DNA from: Ferruginibacter sp. | GTDB lineage: Bacteria; Bacteroidota; Bacteroidia; Chitinophagales; Chitinophagaceae | DNA: 52,354 nt | NCBI GenBank assembly: GCA_014379625.1 | Contig: JACMLJ010000015.1 | Span: forward strand, 1-52,354 | Direction of reading: 5' to 3' | Position numbers and translations under genes: made by a program | Part shown: piece after piece, positions 1-7,907 of the stretch | Position numbering within the stretch: the stretch's first letter is position 1 | Layout: each line of letters starts with the position of its first letter | The notes under the pieces: model-generated | The model's input: only the letters and a program-made list of their open reading frames with translations | What the model was told of the DNA's origin: nothing | The model's database searches: none

Positions 1-266
1 CTTTTGCTTTCAATCATCAGGTAAACTTTTCGTCCATATTTTACAGAACTTACATAGCAAGGGCTAAAGCCCCCTAAACTGGGATCGCTGCATGACGGTG
101 GATTGTTAAAAAAGTTACTGATACCGGCTGAGGATGCGTCGCGATCAACAGAATAATACACTTGTGTAAACTGGAATAAAAACCGGCCAATTACTTCGTT
201 GCTATTATATTGATACTTTGCATTAATAAGATGGAACTGGCCAGCTTCGGGGCTATGTCTCGCAGC
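1..266 (-). pseudogene. Thiol-activated (cholesterol-dependent) cytolysin fragment, 5'-truncated and cut by window edge
   Basis: The minus strand is open from a TAG at 267-269 to the left edge, with no ATG near its start. The translation contains FTQVYYSVD and, about 40 residues later, YVSSVKYGRKVYLMIES. These match the paired blocks of cholesterol-dependent cytolysins (streptolysin and pneumolysin types have K/TQxYYTVS and YxSxVAYGRxVYxKxET). Family members form large pores in membranes. In full-length members more than 150 residues precede this region; here the frame stops about 30 residues upstream, where a degenerate repeat begins (310-370). I therefore infer a 5'-truncated remnant, although its 3' part lies outside the window and might be intact. 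The homology is recognised by eye from motifs only. An alternative is a frameshifted but otherwise complete gene, but no N-terminal cytolysin sequence was seen to the right. Confidence 0.66.
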
Positions 267-309
267 CTACAGGTGCTTGTCTGAGGGTGATACGCTAATT
301 TGAACGCCT

Positions 310-370
310 CCTTTATTCGCTGCAACCTACTCGGCTTAGCCTCCAGCTCACGGAGAGACATTGCCTGGAA
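310..370. repeat. Degenerate dispersed repeat, copy A
   Basis: On the minus strand the core TCTCTCCGTGAGCTGGAGG, then CTAAGCCG and later GCGAATAAAGG, aligns with the copy at 5181-5237 (TCTCTCCGCGAGCTGAAAC, CTAAGCCG, GCGAATTAGGG) with a few substitutions and small gaps. Both copies have the same orientation and they flank the large protease gene. It sits where the cytolysin frame is lost. Short ORFs through it are not credible genes. Confidence 0.55.
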
Positions 371-397
371 TAATAATAATATCAAACCCACCAATAT

Positions 398-3300
398 TTA
401 TTCTTTGATAAACCTGCTGTTGGTGGTTTCGTGCCCATCATCGGTTTTTACAATATAAGTACCAGCGGCCAGTCCATTAATATTAACCTCAATGATGGCG
501 GCGTTGGTTTTGTTTTGTTTTAAGAGCAGTTTGCCCGTAGCATCGAAAATGTGAACGTTGACTACCCTTGACTTAAAATTGCCTTCGATATTAATAATGG
601 ATTTTGCAGGGCTGGGGTAGATATTCACCCTGGCGTAGTTTTTATCAAATACAATCAATCGCGTACTGCTGTACTTAATTTTACCATCTTTGTCAACAAT
701 CTTTAACCGGTAATAATTGTTGCCGCCTGATGGGTGACCGTCAGTGGCGCTGTATTTTTTTTGCGTACTACTATTGCCGGCTGCCGGCACTTTTGCAAAG
801 CCCGTAAACTGGATTCCGTCTGCACTGCGTTGCACTTCAAAATAATCGGTATTTATTTCAATAGCGGTTGACCAGTTGAGCAATGTTTTATTCCCATTCA
901 AACGGGCATCGAAAGAAAGCAATTCTACGGGTAATATTACAACGGCGGTTCCATCCTGTGTACTTCCTGCCCCGCCTCCACTAAAATGGTCTACCATAAA
1001 TTCTGCCCGGTGTACGTTGGCGTCTATCTGTGTATATTTCCAGGTTGTCAGGCCTGGTGCGGCACCGTTTGTATAGCTGGTAAAATCGGTGGCGCCGGCA
1101 AAATAAGTATCGGGGTCGGGGTTGCCGGTGGAAGTCTTAAAGAAAACCAGTTTATCGTGCGGAATAGCGGTATAAAAACTGTTGCCGTTTACATCGTTCA
1201 GGTCCTGTGTATTGTAGTAAAACCTTACGTAAACTGGGTTTGCTGCGGATGGTTGTGTGGTGGGTATTACCTGCCAATACCGGTTAATACTTATAAATGG
1301 GTGCAATATGGCAACACTGTTCACGGTAGTAATCAACCGGGCGGTATTTTGGCCGGCAAGGGTGGTGGAGGCTACTTTTACTACAAAACTGCCATCGCCG
1401 ATGGTGCCGATCGTATTGCCAGCTTTGAAAATACTTAATAAAATTTGGTCATCATCCTCGGTAATGGTGTGATTGTCGTAATAATAATTTGTCCAGCCTA
1501 GGGCATCCAGACATTCCCTATTGGCAATAAGTGTCACTGCACCTTGCGATGGAAGCGTTTTGATATCCCGCTGAATTTTTATCGGCCTGCTTGGCCCGCC
1601 AATAATTACGGGGTTGGTGCTTCGGCCCCTCATTTTATATCCGGTTCCATTGGGCAAAGACAGCGGGTAGGTATAAAATTCGTAATCGTTGTAGTCGCTG
1701 TTAAGTGTTTTTGTGGCTACGATGGTAGGCGCCGCGAAATTTCCGTTTGCATCACTTAACTCAATGATGATATTATTTGCTGCAGCATATTTTCCTTTTA
1801 CTTCCAGCGCATATTTGATAGTATTTCCCACACAGCTTGTTTTAATTTCCGTGATGCCGATGGATCGTTCCGCACCTCGTTGTCTCCATAAGATAAGCCC
1901 GTTATCGGTAGCGAGCCATACGCCTTTTCTTACATGATCAACACCCACACCCCTTACCGCATTATTTGGCAATCCATCCCGGGTAGTATAGCGCGCATAA
2001 AATTTCGGATTTTCCAAATCTGCCGGTGACGTTCCCGTGTAAACCACCAAACCATTGTTGGTACCAATATATACCACGCCATTCTTGTCGCCGGAAATGG
2101 CATTATTGCTTACAATGGTATTTGCAGGAAAAATATCGGTGAACCCGGGCAGGGCATTTAGATTATGCCAGTTGGTCGTTGGCGTTGTGTGGTTTTTATC
2201 CTGCACCCGCACACCTTTTTGCTGTAACCCTACCCACCGGTTATCAAATTTATCAAAGTAAATGGCCTTTGCAATAAAGCTGGCATCAAACATGGCAGGC
2301 AGTCTGGAATTGTTCAAAACCGTCAACGAATCTCCATTGGCATGCTCATCGGGTACGGGAGAATAGCCGTAATATTTTGAGTTTGCAGATCTATACACCG
2401 TTATCTGTGAAGGTGCGCCGTTGTAGTTAATACCCCAGGACGAAAGACTGGTTTCGAAGTTGGCATCGGAGAAGCTCCACACTTCCGTATCATTTCCGGC
2501 CACCGTTTGAGCGCCCCGCGAGGTCGCGTATTTATCGGCAGTGGCACTATAGGATTCAGCTATTTTGATAAAGTTGCTGTCTACATTTCCAATACTTGTT
2601 GAATCATAAAGCCCCAGCCCAAGGCCGCCGCTGGTATTGATCGCTGCACCAAACATGCCACTAGTGGTGGTGGTCATACCGAGCGAGGCAGTCCATATTT
2701 TCGGAAGGTTTTTGCCGTAAATAATAAAAGCATCCCAGTTTATGCTCATCGTGTCGACAAAAATACCGGTAGCGTTTCTCGTAAGTGGAACTGTAGTTGT
2801 TGACGAGCCCAAAAAAGCTGAAATGTAGTGCCTCCGGCTGGTAAAGGTGGAATCATCAAAATAATCAACACCGCCATTATCGTTCGATACGCCAGTGACC
2901 GTATTGCCACCGGCCTGTGCAATCCAGATACCCCCTTTTTTATCAGCTTTGATATCCCGGTAGGAGAGCCTGTTGATAGTAACCGCGTTTGGACCGCTGG
3001 CTTTTTCCCATTTGCTGCCATTGTACTTGTACAATCCCACCCTGCTGGTTCCGGCCCACACCTGGCCACCCTTACCTACCGCCACACAGGTAAAGCTGTT
3101 GCTTGTAGGAAAATCAGAAATTTGCGGATAGGTATACAACATGGTATCTAACAACCCAACTGCCCTCCATGCTGCCACCACTTGGGTTAGCACATTAGGG
3201 TCAGCCGCATAATTTGAATTTACATAGTTAATGGATACATTCATTGCAGTTGTAAAATCGGAGGAAGGAGTAAGTAACATCAATGTATTAAATGCAATGG

Positions 3301-5011
3301 CATCGGCAACCCCGATACCGATTGGTGCAACGGTGTAATTGTAATTATGGTCGTTGGTACCGGATCCCCCGATACCTATCAGCGAAAACCATTTTGTCAA
3401 CACTGCTGCATTGTAATGTGTGCCGCAGTTATCGTTGCCCGTACCAGGCGTGTCGTCGGGCGTCGGACAATCGTCTTTATTTGATTTAATCCAGTTGGTA
3501 CCATAATAGGTATCAGGCCAGTTGATTATTTTTGGGTTGATAAAATCCTTTAATTTTGAAGTACCGGTTAATTGATAATTGGCATCGATAGGATATATTT
3601 CTTCACCATTTTTCCAAATATCCTTATGTAGGGAGTTAAATTGTGTATTGACAAAGTTTTCAATGCAGGCGCCCCAGATATCCGCAAATCCTTCGTCTAA
3701 TGCGCCCGGTTCCCTGGAGTTGATGAATCCGGTGCCCGTAATTATTTTTTCATTGATCGCATGCCCAAACTCATGCCCGCAAACATCGAGAGAGGTCACG
3801 GAGTTTGTAAGGCCATCGCCAAAATATATATTGTGGTTATTTTTATCCCAGAAGGCGTTGTCATATTTTACCCCGGCATGTACAAAGCATACTATAGGGC
3901 TGTTAGCAAGGTCCCAGCCAACGATGTTGTGCGTGGTTTTCCAATAGTCACTTACAATTTTCATATTAAAACTTACTTCCACTGCTGTTGTGTCGTTTCC
4001 TACCCACTGATTATTTGGACTGCTGATGGCGGTGGCTAAGGCATTGTTTGTAAAAGTAGGGTCCCTGTTACCATAATTTTTAATTTCAATATCATTGCCG
4101 TTCCAGGTTTGTAATAATTCATACCGGGTGGGTGAAGATAGCTGGTTGGTGTAAATCTTTTGCGTACCGCTATACCTCGTAGGAGCCGGTGTTTCATTAT
4201 TCGTAGATGTTAAGGGTGAAGGCGTTTCTAAGAGGACCGACTTACCGGTCTCAACATCGCAGAGTATTTTTTCAGCAGGTGGGGTGGGGGCGGAAGCATG
4301 CAAATCGCTCAAATTACTGTTTTTTAATGGCACAGCGCCACTCATTGCATTTACATAAATGGTGCTGCTGCTAAATGGGCTTTCTGCTAAGATGACAAAT
4401 TTGTAGGCAAGGCAAACGGTATCTTTTGCAGAAAGGTAATCTTTAATAATCACTAGTTCGCCCCGCGGCTTTTGCAATATCGAATCGTTGCCGGTATACC
4501 CTTGCCAGGCATATTTCTGTGCATTGATATAGTTCATGGCTTTATTTAAAGCATCGGCTTCTGAAATGGTGGGGGTGATAGAAAAATTAGGATCGATCGG
4601 ATAAAACTCCATATTGACGAGCGCCAGCCTTCCATTAATCGCACCCAGGTTTATTATGCCATGTTCTAAATGGATTTTTTTAAAATACTGGGCCAGCTTT
4701 AACACATTCAGATCGCTGGTTTCATCAAAATCTTTAACAGTCGTAAGCTGATCTATACCGGAACGTAAATTCAACTGATCGGTAATCCATTGCTGGGCGC
4801 CGCTTTGCGGGATATTTACGTCTTTGTTGATTAACATGGTGGCCAAAAATGGGTTTTTCGGATTTATGGTTAAAGTAAAGGCGGGTGCGGCATCTCCGCC
4901 TCTTTCTTTATCGGCGCGTGCCGTCATATTTTGAAAACCAGGCTGCGCCATCAGCACACCAGTTCCGGGCACTAAATAGATAGCCAATAGTAAGCGTAAA
5001 AATGTTTTCAT
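398..5011 (-). CDS. Secreted thermolysin-like (M4) metalloprotease with propeller repeats and T9SS sorting domain
   Basis: A 1537-residue secreted protease. A signal peptide ends LMAQ near residue 23. Residues about 50-250 resemble the FTP/PepSY propeptide of M4 peptidases. The catalytic motif HEFGH is at 413-417, with likely third zinc ligand Glu440 in LDEGFADIWG and a later CGTHYNAAVLTKW block that corresponds to the second catalytic His region of thermolysin. The middle (about residues 690-1130) has repeats such as GQVWAGTS, GGIWIAQ, VVYIGTNNGL and GVWLATDNGL, typical of two-component-regulator propeller blades. The end (IYPSPAKS... GTYIVKT) is a type A T9SS sorting domain, so the protein is probably exported and attached to or released from the cell surface. 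M4 enzymes cleave proteins; the substrate is unknown. The propeller insertion is unusual for M4 enzymes. The gene stands alone and its 5' leader has no recognised promoter. Confidence 0.92.
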   Translation of the reverse strand: MKTFLRLLLAIYLVPGTGVLMAQPGFQNMTARADKERGGDAAPAFTLTINPKNPFLATMLINKDVNIPQSGAQQWITDQLNLRSGIDQLTTVKDFDETSDLNVLKLAQYFKKIHLEHGIINLGAINGRLALVNMEFYPIDPNFSITPTISEADALNKAMNYINAQKYAWQGYTGNDSILQKPRGELVIIKDYLSAKDTVCLAYKFVILAESPFSSSTIYVNAMSGAVPLKNSNLSDLHASAPTPPAEKILCDVETGKSVLLETPSPLTSTNNETPAPTRYSGTQKIYTNQLSSPTRYELLQTWNGNDIEIKNYGNRDPTFTNNALATAISSPNNQWVGNDTTAVEVSFNMKIVSDYWKTTHNIVGWDLANSPIVCFVHAGVKYDNAFWDKNNHNIYFGDGLTNSVTSLDVCGHEFGHAINEKIITGTGFINSREPGALDEGFADIWGACIENFVNTQFNSLHKDIWKNGEEIYPIDANYQLTGTSKLKDFINPKIINWPDTYYGTNWIKSNKDDCPTPDDTPGTGNDNCGTHYNAAVLTKWFSLIGIGGSGTNDHNYNYTVAPIGIGVADAIAFNTLMLLTPSSDFTTAMNVSINYVNSNYAADPNVLTQVVAAWRAVGLLDTMLYTYPQISDFPTSNSFTCVAVGKGGQVWAGTSRVGLYKYNGSKWEKASGPNAVTINRLSYRDIKADKKGGIWIAQAGGNTVTGVSNDNGGVDYFDDSTFTSRRHYISAFLGSSTTTVPLTRNATGIFVDTMSINWDAFIIYGKNLPKIWTASLGMTTTTSGMFGAAINTSGGLGLGLYDSTSIGNVDSNFIKIAESYSATADKYATSRGAQTVAGNDTEVWSFSDANFETSLSSWGINYNGAPSQITVYRSANSKYYGYSPVPDEHANGDSLTVLNNSRLPAMFDASFIAKAIYFDKFDNRWVGLQQKGVRVQDKNHTTPTTNWHNLNALPGFTDIFPANTIVSNNAISGDKNGVVYIGTNNGLVVYTGTSPADLENPKFYARYTTRDGLPNNAVRGVGVDHVRKGVWLATDNGLILWRQRGAERSIGITEIKTSCVGNTIKYALEVKGKYAAANNIIIELSDANGNFAAPTIVATKTLNSDYNDYEFYTYPLSLPNGTGYKMRGRSTNPVIIGGPSRPIKIQRDIKTLPSQGAVTLIANRECLDALGWTNYYYDNHTITEDDDQILLSIFKAGNTIGTIGDGSFVVKVASTTLAGQNTARLITTVNSVAILHPFISINRYWQVIPTTQPSAANPVYVRFYYNTQDLNDVNGNSFYTAIPHDKLVFFKTSTGNPDPDTYFAGATDFTSYTNGAAPGLTTWKYTQIDANVHRAEFMVDHFSGGGAGSTQDGTAVVILPVELLSFDARLNGNKTLLNWSTAIEINTDYFEVQRSADGIQFTGFAKVPAAGNSSTQKKYSATDGHPSGGNNYYRLKIVDKDGKIKYSSTRLIVFDKNYARVNIYPSPAKSIINIEGNFKSRVVNVHIFDATGKLLLKQNKTNAAIIEVNINGLAAGTYIVKTDDGHETTNSRFIKE

Positions 5012-5180
5012 GAAATTTTTTATTGGCTGAAATTAAATATTTTTTTTTTCAGCTACAATACCTCAAATGACGTATTCTTAGAATTTAACCTAAATAAAAT
5101 AAGTGGTTCGGATTGTAGGATGGACTTGACTAATGGAATGTAGCAGGGTTTAGAACTACCCATTAAGATATAGGGTAAAG

Positions 5181-5237
5181 CCCTAATTCGCCGCGTCCCC
5201 GGCTTAGGTTTCAGCTCGCGGAGAGATTTGCTCGGAA
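5181..5237. repeat. Degenerate dispersed repeat, copy B
   Basis: Partner of the copy at 310-370, in the same orientation, about 4.87 kb away on the other side of the protease gene. The 300-base spacer 5012-5311 otherwise holds a run of ten T at 5040-5049 inside an imperfect GCTGAAA/TTTCAGC inverted repeat (5026-5053) and no gene. Confidence 0.55.
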
Positions 5238-5311
5238 GAGGGGTACCAACAATAGTTTTAATGATCGGCCCCAACAAATTTCTATTTTCCCCCCTTTTAA
5301 TCTGTTCGTCC

Positions 5312-6013
5312 TTACAAAATCCCCTCATCCGCAAAACTATAAAACCCCTCTTCACTTACTATAATATGATCCATGACGACTATGTCAAAGTATTTGGCAG
5401 CTTCTTTTATTTTGTGTGTTAGCTCCTCATCAGCCCTGCTTGGTTTTAAATTGCCGGAGGGATGGTTATGGCATAAAACCAAAGAAGTGGCATCTTCTTC
5501 CAATGCTTTTTTTAAAATAACCCGGGGATCTGCAACTGTGCCGGTAATGCCGCCGCGGCTAATGATTTCAAAACGATTGATTTTATTGCCTTTGTTTAAA
5601 AACAGTACCCCGAATACTTCGTAACTGTAATCTTTAATATTGGCCCTGAGATATTCTGCGATATCCCTGCTTTTTCTGACAACCGTTTTTTCTAAATACG
5701 CTGCGGCATGCCTTCTTCTTCCCAATTCCAGTGCAGCGGCAACTGTTATTGCTTTGGCTTCGCCTATGCCTTTTACTTTTTGAAATTCTTTTAACGTGAG
5801 TTTCCCTAATTCGTTCAGGTTATTATTGCCCATCTGCAAAATTGCCTTGGCAAGATCAATCGCGGATTTTTCTTTATGCCCATTATTGATAAGGATGGCG
5901 AGCAATTCTGAATCACTCAATGCCCCGGGGCCTTTATTGGATAATTTTTCTCTTGGCCTGTCATCCATGGCCCAGTTTTTTATAGAGGTGAAAGGATTGT
6001 TGATATTTTCCAT
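5312..6013 (-). CDS. radC: RadC family JAB/JAMM-domain protein
   Basis: A 233-residue protein of the usual RadC length. The N-terminal part has the UPF0758 start (WAMDDRPREKL) and a helix-hairpin-helix-like segment (KVKGIGEAKAITV, about 79-91). The C-terminal JAMM motif is complete: His182 and His184 in HNHPSG, then Ser192 and Asp195 in PSRAD. JAMM domains are zinc metallo-isopeptidase folds; RadC was named for DNA repair but its biochemical role is not settled. It is a cytosolic, single-gene unit transcribed divergently from prs with 77 bases between the start codons. The start at 6013 gives the expected N-terminus. No disruption is seen. Confidence 0.93.
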   Translation of the reverse strand: MENINNPFTSIKNWAMDDRPREKLSNKGPGALSDSELLAILINNGHKEKSAIDLAKAILQMGNNNLNELGKLTLKEFQKVKGIGEAKAITVAAALELGRRRHAAAYLEKTVVRKSRDIAEYLRANIKDYSYEVFGVLFLNKGNKINRFEIISRGGITGTVADPRVILKKALEEDATSLVLCHNHPSGNLKPSRADEELTHKIKEAAKYFDIVVMDHIIVSEEGFYSFADEGIL

Positions 6014-6044
6014 TGTATAAATTTAAACAACGACTATTAAATGA

Positions 6045-6052
6045 TAGTTTTG
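6045..6052 (+). promoter_or_regulatory. Putative Bacteroidota -7 element for prs
   Basis: TAGTTTTG fits the TAnnTTTG -7 consensus of Bacteroidota and lies 38 bases upstream of the preferred prs start at 6091. No convincing -33 TTG at the right distance is visible, so this is weaker than the other promoters listed. It also argues against the longer reading frame beginning at 6013, which would place the element inside the gene. Confidence 0.45.
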
Positions 6053-6090
6053 CAGCTTCATATCTTACTTCATCTTCCAATATAAAAAAT

Positions 6091-7047
6091 ATGTCATACA
6101 ATGCAAAGCTTTTTTCGGGCACAGGGTCTCAATACCTGTCTGAAGCAATTGCCCAAAAATTTGGTGAGCCCCTGGGCAAAGTAAATATACAGCGCTTTAG
6201 TGACGGCGAGATTGGCGTTGAATTCCAAGAAAGTATCCGCGGCCAGTTTGTATTTTTAATTCAAAGTACGTATGCGCCTACGGATAATTTGATGGAACTG
6301 CTACTGATGATTGATGCTGCCAAAAGAGCGTCCGCTTATAAAGTAATAGCCGTAATGCCGTATTACGGGTATGCCAGGCAGGACAGGAAAGACAGGCCAA
6401 GGGTAGCAATAGGTTCAAAACTGGTGGCAAACATGTTAACTGCCGCCGGGGCAGACCGCGTGGTTACCATGGATTTGCATGCACCTCAGATTCAGGGCTA
6501 TTTTGATATCCCGGTTGATCACCTTGATTCCTCAGCCATCTTCATTCCGTATATAGAAAGTTTGAATCTGGAAAACCTCACTTTTGCTGCTCCTGATGTA
6601 GGCAGTGCAAACCGGATCCGCGAAATAGCCTCTTACTTCGAAAGCGAAATGGTTATCTGTGATAAACACAGAAAAAGGGCCAATGAAATAGCCAGCATGG
6701 TAGTAATAGGTGATGTTGTGGACAGGGATATTGTAATAATAGATGATATATGCGATACGGGTGGTACCCTTGCTAAGAGTGCCGGTTTGCTGAAGGAAAA
6801 AGGGGCCAGGAGCATAAGGGCATTTTGCACCCATCCGGTTTTGAGCGGCAATGCATACGAAAATATAGAAAACAGTGCCCTGGAAGAACTGGTGGTTTGT
6901 GATACTATCCCGGTAAAACAACACGACGGAAAGATAAGGGTGGTTTCTACGGCGGAACTCTTTGCCATCGCTATCCGGAATGCATTGGAAAATAAGAGCA
7001 TTAACGGATTGTTTTTGAGGAGCCGTATGGCTAACAAGAACAGTTGA
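6091..7047 (+). CDS. prs: Ribose-phosphate pyrophosphokinase
   Basis: Makes phosphoribosyl pyrophosphate from ribose 5-phosphate and ATP, the cytosolic entry point to purine, pyrimidine, histidine, tryptophan and NAD synthesis. The 318-residue length is normal. The start at 6091 (MSYNAKLFSG) was chosen because family members start LKxFSG close to the N-terminus and because 6013 would add 26 non-conserved residues over the promoter. Diagnostic segments are RFSDGEIGVE, the catalytic flexible-loop region YARQDRKDRPR, MDLHAPQIQGYFDIPVDHL, and the PRPP-binding loop VIIDDICDTGGTLAKSAG at about 214-231. The next gene, rplY, follows after 90 bases but has its own promoter element. Confidence 0.96.
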   Translation: MSYNAKLFSGTGSQYLSEAIAQKFGEPLGKVNIQRFSDGEIGVEFQESIRGQFVFLIQSTYAPTDNLMELLLMIDAAKRASAYKVIAVMPYYGYARQDRKDRPRVAIGSKLVANMLTAAGADRVVTMDLHAPQIQGYFDIPVDHLDSSAIFIPYIESLNLENLTFAAPDVGSANRIREIASYFESEMVICDKHRKRANEIASMVVIGDVVDRDIVIIDDICDTGGTLAKSAGLLKEKGARSIRAFCTHPVLSGNAYENIENSALEELVVCDTIPVKQHDGKIRVVSTAELFAIAIRNALENKSINGLFLRSRMANKNS

Positions 7048-7107
7048 TATATTAAGCTATTGAGAAATTGTGTGATTGAGAAATTAAGTAATTGCCTATT
7101 ATTCCCT

Positions 7108-7115
7108 TACCTTTG
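7108..7115 (+). promoter_or_regulatory. Putative -7 element for rplY
   Basis: TACCTTTG matches TAnnTTTG and is followed by GC, as in several other promoters here. It sits 22 bases before the rplY start codon. No -33 TTG with clean spacing was found. Confidence 0.5.
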
Positions 7116-7137
7116 CGCCTCATTAAAAAATAATTAA

Positions 7138-7794
7138 ATGAAAACGGTTACAATCGAAGGACAAATCAGGACCGAATTTGGCAAGTCAGCCACCCGCCAA
7201 CTTCGCTCTGAGGAAAAAGTGCCAGCTGTAATTTACGGAGGTGCTCAGGAGATCAATTTTGCTGCTCCTGCAACTGCTTTTAAAAACATAGTGTATACAC
7301 CCGATTTTATGGTGGTAGAAGCTAAAATTGATGGAAAGCTTTACAGGTGCGTTTTGAAAGATCTTCAGTTTGATAAAGTAAGTGATAAACTCATTCATGT
7401 TGACTTTTTAGAACTGGTTGAAGACAAAAAGGTAACGGTTACTTTACCGCTTAAATTTAGCGGCGCGCCCGCAGGTGTTAAAGCCGGAGGTAAATTGGTT
7501 ACAAAAATGAAAAGCTTAAAAGTTAAGCTGCTGCCTAAGTATCTCCGTGAAAATATTGAAATAGATATTACTAATTTGGAATTAAACGAAAATATCAGGG
7601 TACAGGATGTGAAGGCAGACAATATGGAGATAATGAACTCTCCACGTATTCCAATTGCCTCAATAACTATGACCCGCCAGTTGAAACAGGAAGAAGCTTC
7701 GGCGCCAAAAGCTGCTGCACCCAAAGCTGCGCCTGCGGCTGCTAAAGCCGCTGCTCCGGCTGCTAAGGCCGCTACGCCTGCTGCGAAAAAATAA
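7138..7794 (+). CDS. rplY: 50S ribosomal protein L25/general stress protein Ctc
   Basis: Binds 5S rRNA in the large ribosomal subunit. This is the long two-domain (Ctc/TL5) form: an L25-like N-terminal domain (about 1-92, with TEFGKSATRQLR and VPAVIYGG) and the TL5 C-terminal beta domain (about 95-185). The last 35 residues are a low-complexity Ala/Lys/Pro tail, a feature seen in many Bacteroidota copies, probably disordered. The pairing prs-rplY is a widespread bacterial gene order. A strong hairpin terminator follows directly. Confidence 0.95.
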   Translation: MKTVTIEGQIRTEFGKSATRQLRSEEKVPAVIYGGAQEINFAAPATAFKNIVYTPDFMVVEAKIDGKLYRCVLKDLQFDKVSDKLIHVDFLELVEDKKVTVTLPLKFSGAPAGVKAGGKLVTKMKSLKVKLLPKYLRENIEIDITNLELNENIRVQDVKADNMEIMNSPRIPIASITMTRQLKQEEASAPKAAAPKAAPAAAKAAAPAAKAATPAAKK

Positions 7795-7815
7795 ATAAAG
7801 CGTTTTTGTATAGTA

Positions 7816-7838
7816 AATGCCCCGGATTACGGGGCATT
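7816..7838 (+). terminator. Rho-independent terminator after rplY
   Basis: Perfect 8-bp stem AATGCCCC / GGGGCATT with a 7-base loop, then TTT-A-TTT. It begins 21 bases after the rplY stop codon. Confidence 0.85.
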
Positions 7839-7881
7839 TTTATTTAACCCAAACTACAAACCATTAACTACAAACTTTAAT

Positions 7882-7889
7882 TACCTTTG
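7882..7889 (+). promoter_or_regulatory. Putative -7 element for yidC
   Basis: TACCTTTG (TAnnTTTG consensus) followed by GC, 18 bases before the yidC start. It lies just past the rplY terminator, consistent with yidC being a separate transcription unit. Confidence 0.5.
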
Positions 7890-7907
7890 CACCCTTAAAT
7901 TATCATT

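Noticed and set aside
191..394. 67-codon minus-strand frame beside the protease
   Set aside because: It runs through repeat copy A and out of frame with the cytolysin fragment; no family features.
5053..5355. 100-codon minus-strand frame overlapping the end of radC
   Set aside because: It runs through repeat copy B and overlaps a well-supported gene; no domain features.
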